From Anthostomella pinea (lineage: Eukaryota > Ascomycota > Sordariomycetes > Xylariales > Xylariaceae), in the NCBI GenBank assembly GCA_963556695.1, contig CAUWAG010000003.1, positions 5,642,001 through 5,706,000 of the forward strand: 64,000 nt of DNA. The letters run 5' to 3'. Shown piece after piece: positions 31,984-43,419 of this stretch; position 1 is the first letter of the stretch; each line of letters opens with the position of its first letter. The notes beneath the pieces were generated by a model. It did not search any database, was not told the DNA's origin, and was given only the letters and a program-made list of their open reading frames with translations. The translations under genes were made by a program, and so were the position numbers.

Positions 31984-33935
31984 ATGTCGTTTCCCGATCC
32001 GTCGCAACCCGAGTTTGGGCAGTCGATCCCACCCCATGGCCCCCATGCCATCACCACCCAGGGCCACGGCTGGGAGATCATGACGAGGTTCCGCGACGGC
32101 GACTTGTCGCTTGTCTCGCAAATGAAGTCGATGTACCCGCGTTTCGGGCCCTTTGGGCATTCGAGCGCTGTAAGCTTCATGCTTTCCACCCTCATGGCAC
32201 TCACTCACCACTATTCACACGGACTTCACTTGGCTGTCCACTCTACTCACCCCCAACCCCTTCCCGTATGACATGGGGACCGCAGTGCTAACAAAAAGTC
32301 GCACACATAGCTCTGCGTCGCAATCGGCCAGAAGCTGGCCCTGCCCCCAGGCCACACGTGCCCACGCCACGTCGGCGCACCGCAAGGACAAAGATCGCCT
32401 CGAGGCCAACGAGCTGCGCTACCACGCCGTCGACATCCACGGCGTGCGTTTGTATTTGGTTGTCTTCCCCATGGCCAAGATGATGGGCGCGCTGTTCATG
32501 TGGCAGCACGCCGGGCTGGGCTTTAGCACGCGCTTCGCCGAGAGCCTGCTGCCGCACGTCGACGCCCTGACGCACCTCGGGGAGTTTTCCCTGGGTGGTA
32601 GTCCGCCGCCGCCGACGTACCTGCCCGAGGGCGAGAGCCACGCGTTGCTGCGTAAGCGCATCGCCGGGCTGATGATGCGCGCGTGCGTGAGAGAGTATGA
32701 GAGGCCCGTCGTGGAGGACGATGTGTTTCTCTACCAGACGGGCATGGCGGCCATCACGCGGTTCCACCACGCCGTAACCACAACACGGTCTGGGCCGGTC
32801 GTGGTTTTCGGGGCCGTGTTTCACAGCACGTATCATCTGTTCGAGGAGAGCGCGGGAGGTGTCAAGCACTATGGCAAGTGCGACGGTGCAGAGGTGGACG
32901 ACTTTGAGAAGTATCTCGAGGGGGGTGGGGAGTGCAGTTATGTGTTCACCGAGTTCCCGAGTAACCCGATTATGGTCTGCGTGAACCTGATGAGGTTGAG
33001 GAAGCTGGTGAGTGATTTCCTTAACTACCTGTTAACCGCTTGGAGAGACAACAGGGGATGATGCTTCCATCATAATCGAGGAAAGTGTGGGCTGACTGAG
33101 ACACGCAACCCCCTAGGCCGACAAACACGGCTTCCTCCTCGCCGCCGACGACACCTGCGCCAGCTTCTGCAACATCGACCTGCTGCCGGCGGCCGACGCC
33201 GTCATCACGTCGCTGACGAAGTCCTTCTCGGGCTACGCGGACGTCATGGCCGGCTCCGTGGTAGTGAACCCCAACACACCGCAGCGCGCAACCCTGAAAC
33301 ACACCCTCGCCTCGCGCTTCCACAACCAGCTCTTCGACGGCGACGCCGCGCACCTGCTCAAGAACAGCGACGACTACCTGCCGCGCTCCAGAATCCACAA
33401 CCGCAACGCCGCCGCGCTGGCCGCGTACTTCGCCGAGCTGGCCGCCGACCCGGCCGTCCCCGTGTCGCGCGTCTGGTACCCGCCGCACAGCCCGGGCTCG
33501 GATACGTACCTCGCGGCGTTCCGGCGGAAGGCGACGCCCGACTTCCCGGCGCCGGGCTACGGATGCCTGCTGAGCGTCGAGTTCGACACGGTGGATTGTG
33601 CTATTGCCTTCTACGATGGGCTGAACTTCTACCAGGGCCCGCACCTGGGCGCGCACTTGAGTATTGCGCTGGCTTATACTGCTATGGCGTATGGTAAAGA
33701 TAACTCCGAGTACCACGCTTCGTACGGGCTGAGGCCGCAGCAGATCCGCCTGTCGGTGGGGTTGGAGGACGAGGCGCTGCTGCTAAGGCGGTGCGAGGAG
33801 GCCGTGGCGAAGATGGTCGTGAAGATGGGGAAGAAGGGGGATGGGGAGGCGCTGGCGGCGGAGGTCGAGCGCAGGGTCGCGGACGACGGGGATGTGAAGA
33901 CGGGGTTTGATCCCATTGGCGGCACGGGTGCTTAA
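31984..33935 (+). pseudogene. Cystathionine gamma-synthase-like PLP enzyme, probably frameshifted
   Basis: A member of the Cys/Met metabolism PLP-enzyme family (fungal STR2-like), which would join cysteine to an activated homoserine. Exons appear to be 31984-32169, 32311-33007 and 33117-33935. Family features are SIPPHGPHAITT near the start, the DDTCASF motif and the PLP-lysine context SLTKSFSGYADVMAGS in exon 3, and a full C-terminal domain. In exon 2 the frame that follows splicing reads LCVAIGQKLALPPGHTC. The conserved protein then continues in another frame (AHATSAHRKDKDRLEANEL). No intron fits in the roughly 40 bp involved, so a frameshift near 32355-32370, probably with loss of a dozen residues, is likely. 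An assembly error is the alternative. Confidence 0.72.
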
Positions 33936-34197
33936 GCTGTTTGCGGATCTGTTTGCGGGGTGGGTGCTGTTACCCGGGTACGTGGGATCGTGGAGGATTG
34001 GGAAGAGGCCAGGTAGCGAATGTTGGAACTGAAACTTGAGACCAACTTGCAGCGTAGCAACTGTGAACATTTCTGTGCCACTTTCTCTTTCCCCGCTGTC
34101 GTTCTCCGGCTTTCGTATTTTGTCGCATCATGGTCGAATACTCAGAAGTTGGCAGTCGCTTCAATAGCACGCACAGGTCTGGGCGATCTGTAGTGGT

Positions 34198-34690
34198 TTA
34201 GGAGACGCATCTAGAACCCGGGTTTCTTCTCATGGATTGACATACATTAGTACTAGATGATATAAATGTATGTGGAATTATATAGCACATGCCCGGAACT
34301 GGGGCGCCTATCCATGCATAGCCGCTTATCGTTCCATAACATCGATACCATCTCTCAATCTGCTGGGTCGGGAACACGAAGACGAAGTCTTTAGTGGTAC
34401 TGCACATGTTGTCGAAACGGGGGACCGATAAACGGATGTACCTAGCACCACTGCTGACTATAAGCATATTGACAAAATAGTTGGCCCTCATCCCGGGTAG
34501 ACAGGATCGCACGGCGCGCAGGGGCCCCCAAAAGTTGACCTCCATCTATTCGCGGACTTCCTCCTCGCTGCGCCCAATCAACCAATGAGTAGCACACCCC
34601 AGTAAACCACTGTAAGTGGTCTCAAAGTGAGGGTATGCCGACCACCTTCGATGGTGAGAAGGACCTCACGGAGACCAAATCCACCACGTT
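34198..34690 (-). pseudogene. Short-chain dehydrogenase/reductase remnant
   Basis: Minus-strand sequence matching the SDR fold in pieces. A GGFGLREVLLTI segment (near 34650-34680) resembles the nucleotide-binding turn. EEEVRE, a TAG at 34546-34548, then MEVNFWGPLRAVRSCLPGMRA and IVSSGARYI resemble the central strands of classical SDRs. The TAG sits where many relatives have Gln, fitting CAG to TAG. Downstream of 34430 the similarity fades. The substrate cannot be guessed. The N-terminal piece is the weakest part. Confidence 0.55.
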
Positions 34691-34861
34691 ATGCCGTCGT
34701 ATCCCTTATTCCTTCATCTGCAGCGATTCCTCCTCCAACAACGGAATTGTCTGTGTCGATGTCCTTCTCAATCTCTTGTCCTTTTCCTTCTCTTCTTCCT
34801 AGTGCTTGACTGCGTGATCGAGTGATGGAGTGCGCGATTTTGAGATGGTCACGTCCTCAGG

Positions 34862-35836
34862 TCATCGACACAAACTGGTGTGAGTTTGTGTGTTGAGGTG
34901 TCGAACGTTTGAGTTGCAGTTCGCGCTGCTGAGTAGCGACGGCCGGCAACCCACCAACGGCCATGCTTCAAAGGGAAGCTTCCAGAGTCGTTGATCATTC
35001 GGCTGGGTCCTGCCTGGACGGGGGTAATAAGGGTCGTTTCTCAAGAAAGCACGGGCTGCCTACTCGATCCCATCTCCGTCCATCGTCATCCTGTGGCATC
35101 CATCGAAGTCTAGGATCCAAAGAGCGTGGTCACCTAACGATGCTGAGTGGAAAGACTTTGTGGTGTCATCAGGGGAGGTTCTCCGAGGTGCGAGGACAAA
35201 CTCAACGTCCTCTGCGTCGATTTCCGCCGCCCAGTGTAGGAATGCTAGGCTTTCTGCTAACCCCTGGGTGTAGCCATCCATATCAACCCCGAGCTCTTCC
35301 ATCTGATCTGCACACAATCCAAAGTTGCGCAACCTGAAGAAGGCAGAGGGTCTTTCTCGGCGACGGCCCAGGTACGGCCGGACAAGCCAATTTGGATCGG
35401 TTGGTTTGATGGCTGATTTCTTTGATTCAGGGCAATATTGCTCGGTAAGACATTCCTGCGCGGGCTGGGGTAGAGAAGGGATTTTTCCTGTTATCAGAGT
35501 GTCGTAAGGTTCAGGGAACAGTGCCAGTATTCGGCCAGGCAGTCCTTGACTCTTCGCCATCTTGGCGTCGATGAATTCGTAGCATCTAGGGATTGCAAAT
35601 CTTGGCTTCTGGAAGTGGTCTTCGGCTGATGCTGATAGGAGGGTTCGATGCATGAGATGGTCGTTGCGCAAGGATCTGGCTGGGTCGCCGTCGCCTCTTT
35701 TGAGCACGACTGTAGGTGGTTCTCTTTGGCCCATCTTGACGGTGACTGGGGCGTATATGGTGCCGCAAGCTCCTGCTCCCATCTTATGGGGACTGTCGTC
35801 CGACAGTGTAGATGCTAAGACCTCACACAGAGACAT
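34862..35836 (-). pseudogene. DUF3669-type protein with a single in-frame TAG
   Basis: An intact-looking frame from ATG 35836 (an upstream in-frame ATG at 36007 gives a Gln/Asn-rich extension that looks untranslated). It carries the family blocks GAGACGTIYAPV, LVRPYLGRRR, FRLRNFGLCADQMEEL, LAESLAFLHWAAEIDAEDVEFV and WILDFDGCHRM. A TAG at 35060-35062 interrupts the C-terminus. The same frame then continues with AARAFLRNDPYYPRPGR, a conserved segment also present in the 9.8-kb paralogue, and stops at 34862. Relatives I recall have Gln at the stop, so CAG to TAG is likely. The protein would lose its last conserved block. Function unknown; it might still be expressed in truncated form. Confidence 0.75.
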
Positions 35837-36295
35837 GATTTCTCTGAGTGTTTGATATTCGAGTATCTGGGTCGATTTCTCTTCGTAGAGTGTAGTACTG
35901 ATGCTCTGTGTTGTTGGTGTCAGTTTCAGTTGTTGGTTGTGAGATTGTTGTTGGTGATTGTTGTTGGGAAAGAAGATGACTGAAAAGATTAAAGAACTGG
36001 TTATCATTTAGGGAGAAATAAAGTCTCTGGCAATGCTCTACCGGGCGGAAACGAACCTTAGGGTATGTACTAGAGGGTCCTCGAGACCTTTTCGGCGCGC
36101 GTGAGCTCTTTAGAGGGTGCAGCGTCGGGGTTTGTGTTTAATTGGTGGACCGGCAATGGTCGGATCGCGTTTTGGTGTATCTGGAAAGTTGTCTGGGTGA
36201 TATGTGATTTGTGGAGGAAAAGGTTATCGCGGGATTCCCGTGCGAGAGATGTACGTCTTAAATAGGGTTCTCGTGACTCATCGGATGGAAGGTTT

Positions 36296-36934
36296 TAAGG
36301 TAGGCGAAGTTTGTTGTTTGTTTGTTTTGTATTTAACGTGGGGGGTAGCTCCTCAGTAGTGCAAACCACGCCTCCCAGAGCCTCTGTATCGCAGGGTTGT
36401 AGAGGTCTCAAGATAATAAGTACAGTCAGTCCCGCTCACGGGCCCATCCCCGTTGTTGCGGCGGTATGACCTTGGGGTCATCCATCTGGTCCTTTAAGAA
36501 AAGCTATCTATCGGGGGCAGATTGTTGAAAAGAACTTGCTCTTCTCCACGAATTTTGCCCATTCTATGCTCCTCTCCCCTAAGTATTATAAACAAGCTGT
36601 CCTAGGCGGGTACCTAGGCAGCAGCCAGTTTTTCCCCAGCCTCTTACAAAAGAAAATGTGTTGTGGTGTTTTCTTCTCACCACAGCTGCAGTGATCATCC
36701 GAGTCTGTATGCCCAAAGCGTTCATGGTATCTGGCAAAGTCGCCATGTCCAGATCTGGCTGCTAGAAGTCTGTGTAAAGTACTCCTCTTAAAAGATATAA
36801 GGTCTCTTTTAGTTGCTGCATGTGAGTATACTTCTTGATATCTAGGTTCTGATTGGTCTTTCCACCATTGGTTGAACTCTTTTTTGCCCTTTCTTTTGAG
36901 ATCTCTCTTGACCCAAGAGATAAGGTAGGCGAAG
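36296..36934 (-). mobile_element. 5'-truncated Tad-like LINE with 14-bp target duplication
   Basis: Identical 14-bp repeats TAAGGTAGGCGAAG at 36296-36309 and 36921-36934 flank a 611-bp segment. Read on the minus strand it encodes the C-terminus of a Tad-type LINE polyprotein: a KETLYLLRGV segment, then after a one-base shift near 36780 LLAARSGHGDFARYHERFGH, a CSC..H..C zinc knuckle, and a stop at 36494-36496. A 3' untranslated region follows, ending in an A-rich (AAAC)n tail at about 36310-36340, directly against the target duplication. This is the usual structure of a LINE insertion made by target-primed reverse transcription. It sits about 300 bp upstream of the DUF3669 gene start. Confidence 0.85.
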
Positions 36935-37075
36935 GTTTCGCTGGAACCATGACTACCTACCTATCTAGCAGTGGCGTTAAGGCTGAGGGGAAGATTGCAT
37001 GTGATAGGGCTCAGCCATAAGCCACAAAAGACTCGTCAATGGGCTCAAGGTTACGATAGCCTGCTTTGATTTCAA

Positions 37076-37593
37076 AAGAGAATTGTTATTTCAATAGTAG
37101 TCACATTTCAATAGTACCTCTCTGCCGGCTGCCAGTGCCACCAGTATATCACACAAAAGGAACTCCCACCAAAGACATATACTACACGCATTGTGCGCGC
37201 GGCGCAGTTTACCTACTCAGACAAGCAGTCAAATTAATAACCTCGTTATCGAGTAGGTCCTTACTATCAGGCCTTGGTCACTTTTAGCTCGCAGCAGCTC
37301 GATATTACGCGAGCATATGTTATTCTTGCTGTTGCTCTTTAATCTGTGCTTCTACAACCATTACTTGCCCCGCGAGTGATACCTCCTCCGCTGCAAGTAG
37401 TGCCTCCTTTGCGAATGATGCCTCCGCGAAGTATGCGTTTACCGCAAATGATGCCTCTGCGAGTGATACATCTACGAAAGCGCCGGCATGGTCGTGGCAG
37501 TTGGCAGGCGCGTGGCAGATACAGCTCGCGGGGATGTAGCAGCTGGCAGAGGGGTGCTATTGAAATCGGACTATTATGAATAATAATTCTCTT
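37076..37593. mobile_element. MITE-like element with long inverted repeats
   Basis: The ends 37076-37132 and 37541-37593 are imperfect inverted copies of each other. Both inward reads start AAGAGAATT, pass ATTTCAATAG and reach CTCTGCC(G/A)GCTGC. The interior carries a run of short degenerate units based on GCGA(A/G)TGATGCCTCC (37370-37480) that keeps a reading frame on the minus strand. No transposase is present, so it would be a non-autonomous element of about 518 bp. A target duplication is not clear. The internal repeats could instead be a decayed low-complexity coding stretch. Confidence 0.55.
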
Positions 37594-37977
37594 CATTTAT
37601 ACTGCCGGAAAACCTGTCTTGTCGGTTTGTCCTGTCGACTAAATGAATTGATCAGCGTCCTACAGGAAACTTTGCTGGGAACGTCGGATGCAGATTTTTG
37701 CGCACATTGGGATATATATATTCGTATCTATCCGTCATCCCCTTGTATTTCCTGATTGGGCATGCTTCTGCATGCGCCGTAACCTTGTTGTCCTCAAGTC
37801 CGACAATGTACTTGGCTGTGTTCTTGTCGATACGTCCGAGCCGGAGAACGACGCTTATACCACACAAGCCGAAACGCTCTGCAGTCTGCTGCTGTTCCTC
37901 CGACAGATGGAGAAAGATTACTGGCCTTAGGACCGAACGCGGAAGAAGCAGCTTTCGACCCCCGTTAGGTAATCTCC

Positions 37978-38287
37978 ATGTCTCCCAACACCGTCGTGTT
38001 CTCGAAGCGAACCAACCCTGTCCGTTGTTGATGGCTCCCGCAAGGTCACCGTCTTCCGTCACGCATCGTTCTACATCTACACCCCAATGGATTTTGAATG
38101 ATAGTCAAGACTTGACCTGAATACCGACATTGGATTGGACTGGTGGAACCCAGTACTGTGCTGGGCCATGTTCGTCGAGATTGCAAGCTTGGGAGCATCG
38201 TCGGAGGAAGAGCTCGAAACTGTAGTCACCGTTATCGACAAGATGGCTGATACCTGGAATCAGCTGAATCGACAACTCGACCTATAA
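37978..38287 (+). pseudogene. Unidentified protein remnant
   Basis: Plus-strand protein-like sequence in two frames. MSPNTVVFSKRTNPV starts at 37978. After a shift it continues as VTVFRHASFYIYTPMDFE, then TGA and TAG (38099-38104), then DLNTDIGLDWWNPVLCWAMF and EELETVVTVIDKMADTWNQL, to a TAA at 38285. The composition and acidic/hydrophobic pattern look like a decayed gene rather than chance. I do not recognise the family. Confidence 0.4.
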
Positions 38288-38653
38288 CTGCCAATGAGCA
38301 CATAATGAATTGTCACAGTAATAGCAGCTGGGCCTGGCAAAAGCGTTGTAAAACCCATGTAATTATAGAAACATTACTAAGTCAAGTGCTTGCTACCTGG
38401 CGACTGACATTTTCCAGACCGTTTACCTCTCCCGATAATCAACCAATTCTAGCCCTCGCTGTAGATATCAACTGTCACCCTAAAACCGGCGAGTGACAGA
38501 AACATGCGCCCCCAGACCTATTCGCCATATCCATGCCCGCATTGCCAAAAGGAACGCCTTCCAGGCAGCCAGTACCGCAAGCCTTACCGCTAGCGCAGTA
38601 ACAACCTTCTATACCCATATGAGCTACCCATTTAAGAATCACAATCGCCTGCC
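38288..38653. other. Spacer downstream of chitin synthase
   Basis: No gene recognised. It should hold the chitin synthase 3' untranslated region at its right end. Confidence 0.4.
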
Positions 38654-41600
38654 TCATCTTCTCGCGATAATGGCCATGATACTCGTCTTGCTGATGTAGT
38701 AGAGAAAGCCGACGAAGCGGATGGTGGAGAGTAACGCCGTCGAATAGAGAAGCCATCGGAAGTATTCGGGAGTCCGATCCACGGATGCTTGCTGTAAGTG
38801 TTGTTAGCGCCGAGCTGAAAGACCTCTCCAGAGACAATATGGGGCAAGTCTTCATACCTTGACGCCCAAGAAGGAGAAGTTGTTGGTAGTAATGCCCTCG
38901 ATCAATACCAGATTGGATACGATCCAGGTGATGACCAGACGGGTTCTGAAGGATTTGTACGAATCCTCTGTGTCAGGCTTCTCGTCTTCCACCGGTTCCT
39001 CGAAGGGGGCCAGCGCCCTGTACACGGTCTTCTTGAACTCGGTATCGATGTCTTCCTGCTCCCTCTCGACCTCCTCGATGACCTTGGCGTTGGTCTCCTT
39101 GTCCTTCATGACGTGGACAGATGGCAAGACAGTCGTGTCACTCGAGCCCTTGGTGCCCCAGGAGACGTCATGCCAGTTGTTGAAGGCATACACCATGAGG
39201 ATGTTAATGTAGGAGGAAGCCAGGACCATATACTGCGGGAATGAGTGGAACATATGCCATGGGTCCAGGTAGAGGAACGAGGCCACGTAGTTGAGGCCGT
39301 AGATCGTGATGATGGCAAGCAGAATAACACCAGCAACACTGTCATCGCCGAACATGCTCTGGAAGAACGCTTCGGCTGAACTGGTGTCGATCTCTTCGCC
39401 TAAGGGCTTCTGAAGTGCACGGTATACCAGGTAAAACGACAGCACGATGACATATGCCTGAATGACACCGAACACTGCGAAAGAGGCGATGTAGCTCTTC
39501 TTGGAGCCCTTGGGTCGATTGCCGAGAGCGAGAACGAACTGTGATAGCAGTGTGATCTCATAGACATACTGGAGGATTTGATTGATGATAGGGGTGGCCG
39601 TATTACCGAAAGGCCAGCCACGGTAGCCACTTTCGGGAACAGGTGTACTGTGTCAAGCGTCAGCCATTGTTTTTCCAAGCAGCTGGGCGGCAGAAGGGGC
39701 AAAAGCCCATGTTTTGACTCTCAACGCTTGTTCAACACAGCGCGTTGAAGGCAGAAGGGGAAGAATCTCTTGGCTGTACTCACCCGACGAGGTCCATGAT
39801 AATCTTGGTGGTGAGCCAATAGGATGCCAGGGAAAACCAGCTGAAGAACATGTTGGCAAAGGTGTACAGAAGCTGCACATGAAGCCAAAACATCCGCACT
39901 ATGCTGTGGCTTGACCTATAGATTCGAGAGAAATGCATCAAGGAATACAAGCCAGCCGCAAAGGAACCGTTCAGCCAACGACGCCGTTGGCCTAGGAATT
40001 CGGCAGGTCCCTCAGGAACGTCCGTCTCGCCCTTAGCAGCCTTGATATAGGACAAGTGCCACTTCTGGCCTGCTTTTGCTACTACTTCGAAGCAGAGAAT
40101 CCGATCTTCAGCAAGAAACATGTTCTTCTTGAAGATGTTCATGTTGTCAATGCCTTTCTTGCCCAGGATCTTCGATAACGTGTGATCGCCGTGGAAATAC
40201 TGCTCCAAGGGTCGACCCATAATAGCTCGAAAGCGATATGCCGAAAAGGCTCCAGGAAGAACGGTGACATAACCAAAGGCGCTCTCCAGGGGTTTGTCCA
40301 AGACATTCGATATTTTGTATTCGAAGTTTTGAACAGCCACGATAGGGTTCAGCAACTTCTTCCCTCGTTTGCCTGGACGATATGTCAGCATTGATCAAGG
40401 GAACGAACCGGCGTTTCAAACCCACCGAGCATAGCATGGATCTCGCCACACGCGCCGCCGAGGTGCTTGTCATTGTAGAAGCCTTCCCAGAGTGAGAGCA
40501 ACGCGCGAGGACCAGGTTTTGTGCCAGCATCGATTAGGATCACGACCTCAGGATTCAGGACTGCAAGATCTTCAGTCAGCAATTGCCCTCTATCATTACG
40601 TAGGCGGGTGGGTATTCAGGATTCCTTCAAGGCTGAGTCGTTTCGCAGGAGTGAATCCGTCCTGGACGGGAGAAACCTCCCGAGACATGACAAAAAGGGA
40701 AATAATAAACAAGTGGAGAAGCTACTCACTGCGACCAAACGCGTTGAACAGCCAACGGTGAGAGTTGATTTTCTTGCTGTTCTTTTGCTTCAGGCAGAAT
40801 ATCATCTGTGCGGGTGGCAGGCACTTCGGGTCGTCAGCCTTCGCGGTGGGCTGTACAAGCTGCTGTTCGGGCGTGATTGAGAGTTGGGTCGTAAATTCGA
40901 AGACGTGGGCTGTTGCGTCTTTGCCGTCTACATCCTTCTTGAGAACACCGTCCTGGTACACGCCGAGTGTTCCAAGAACATCCAGGACATTCTTGTCGGC
41001 CTTCTCCACGCCGTCAAAGATCATACACACGACGATCTTCTCCCAAGGTAAACCGTTTTTGTTCCAGAAGGTCGACTTTCGCAGGTTGACGATATCACGA
41101 ATATTTTGCATCACTCCGTGCATCGTCCGAGCAAATAGGACCTTATCCTCGTTGTAGTACGTGATGGCGATCAGAAGCTCAGTATGACGGTTGTACATGC
41201 GCGGGCGCAAGTCATATCCGTTGAGTAGGGTGAAGTCGTTGGGGTCGCAAGTGGCCGTCGTGTACCGCATCTGTGAGAATTCCTCCAGGCCGCGGTACTG
41301 GGGCTGCGTGGCATTGCGAACGGCCGAGGGAACCGGGTAGTCGACGCTGAGAACTGAGCCTTGGGGACCCTGGGCGAGCTTGATCTTGCGGGTAGGGCGG
41401 CGCTTGAGGCCTCCACCGCTGAGATCGTTCACTTGAGGCTGCTGTCTCTGTTCCCAAGTCTCGTTTGCGTTTGAATCGAAAAAGCCACTCGGGGGTCTGC
41501 TGAAGCGGAAGTTGTCGTTGTAGCTACCTGACGAATAGCTAGGGTGGTCAAACTCGTCATGGCCCTCAGTCACAGACTCATCAGTGGGCAGGCCATAGGC

Positions 41601-41879
41601 CGCGTGAGTTGGGGCATTCAAGCTGTAGTCAGACGGGGAAGTAAGATTTGAACGAATGGCGGCCCCGTCGTGATCGTAGGGCGGTTGCGACGCATCGTGC
41701 TCATCGTACGAGTGACGACTTGTGAGAGTGAGACGGTCCTGTACAGGTCAGCTCAGCTCGGCGCCTCACTTGATGATGGCAACAGTGGCCAAGCTGGACG
41801 GACTCACAGTCGATGCTCTGGAGACGTCTCGCAGCTCGTAGCCTCTGGCGTACGGCTGGCCTTTGTCGGTAGGGTCCAT
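38654..41879 (-). CDS. chs-1: Chitin synthase, class III type
   Basis: A plasma-membrane family 2 glycosyltransferase that makes cell-wall chitin from UDP-GlcNAc. Six exons: 41808-41879, 40730-41738, 40426-40560, 39784-40372, 38858-39647 and 38654-38791, giving 910 residues, close to what I recall for Neurospora CHS-1. The N-terminal 150 residues are hydrophilic. [27 protein letters not shown] and [20 protein letters not shown] lead into the catalytic core with AEDRIL and the product-site motif [10 protein letters not shown]. Several membrane helices follow, with an acidic linker ([12 protein letters not shown]) between them. The ATG at 41879 gives a short first exon ([16 protein letters not shown]) joined in phase. 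Class III is assigned from the [17 protein letters not shown] and [11 protein letters not shown] segments. Confidence 0.93.
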
Positions 41880-43415
41880 TCTGTACTGTTACTTTCGGTG
41901 GTCCCTCTCTCTTTGTCTCTCTCACCTAAGGGCGTGTGGGTCTTGGGATTCCCTCTGGTTGTGAGAAAGCGACGCAGAAATACCTCGCTGCCGGAATGGT
42001 GTTTACAGAAAGGAAGATGCGAAAGACCAAACAGACATGTGAAAGTAGCACATGAGCGGGGGCAGCAGGCTAAAGAACAGATTGGAGACTGGGAAAGAGG
42101 GCGAGAAACAAAAATAGAAGGGCAAAAAGACAGGATGAAACGACGGTCGAAGGATGTGTGAGCTGGCCCATCGGAACATCTGGGAACAACAGGAATCGGG
42201 AATGACGACACAGCCAACACGAGACCCGAAACCGTGGCTCAGGTGGCTACAGTGCCTACCACTGCCTAGTCGACCCACGCAGCGCATGATCCAATCCTTG
42301 TGATATGAAAATCAATTAAATTCTGTGGTCTGCCCAGTGCCAGACTATGCCAGACTCCAGAGTAATGCCAGCGCATGGGGCCATGGGCAGGTCGTGGACC
42401 CCGTGGTAGGCTCGGACAACGCGGGTTCTGGACAAGCACTGTCCTGTCACGCCTCTGACGCCTCTGACGCCTGCCGCGGGAATGCATACACGACTGACAC
42501 GACTCGTGGCAGTGTGGAAACCTGCAGACATTGCAGACATGCAGGCAGACATGGAACTTGCTGGTAGGCTATTGCGGCTGTGAGCGCCGTGCGACCGCGA
42601 TGATCCTGTTTCTGATCTTCCCTGTCATAGAATGAGTGGCAGACTGTGGCAGAACTGCCCAGGTGAGCAGGTGAGAATTTGAAAAAAAGCAAGGAGCAAA
42701 TACGGGGTCACCCAAGTCACCCAAGGGCCAAATACGAGATCGAGAATAGAAAAAGAGCGGGCTCGGATACGCGGCGCCCCAACGGCATCCCGGCCAAAAG
42801 CAGGCTAAGCAAGCCAAGCCCAAACGGCCAGCCAGTGCCAGCCACTCAGCTGCCACCCAGCTAGCGCCCCAAGCACGGATTCCGCTGATCTCTTCCCGCT
42901 CCCCCCATGCCCCCAACGCGATCGCCTCGTTTTTATTACCAACCTGAACTATTACATAATGAATAAACCGCCAAGATTTAAGTACCCGGGTTATGCGAGC
43001 TAGAAACCTGCATTAAACGCCCCCTACCATAATACCATCGGGTCGGAAAGCGTGTTGGCCTTTTCATTGGAGAAGGGGTTTATGTGCGGGGACCTTGGGA
43101 ATGCCATGGTGAACCTTAACCTCACAGTCGGAGACCCGTGGACGACGGACAACTTGTTCAGAGGGATTCAATGCCAGCGGAATCTCATGATGGCGTCGGC
43201 AGAGATGGAATCCCGGGACCTGGAAGAGCCCAAGCAGCTTCTCCAGGGTGACATATGTGCGACGAACGTGGAAATATAACCTCCGGGGGGCAACGTTCGA
43301 AATGCCTAGATCCTATCTGACAGCAGTCCGTCCTCTTCGAAGCCCGAGAGTGGGCTATGCACGACAACAACAAAAACAAAAACCACCCGCAGAAACCAGA
43401 AGCCACCTTCTAAAC
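41880..43415. other. Chitin synthase upstream region and spacer
   Basis: The first 500 bases on the right of 41880 should hold the chs promoter and leader. Around 42440-42560 there are very short direct repeats (GCCTCTGAC three times in part; TGCAGACAT pairs). No gene recognised up to the acetyltransferase remnant. Confidence 0.4.
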
Positions 43416-43419
43416 CCCC

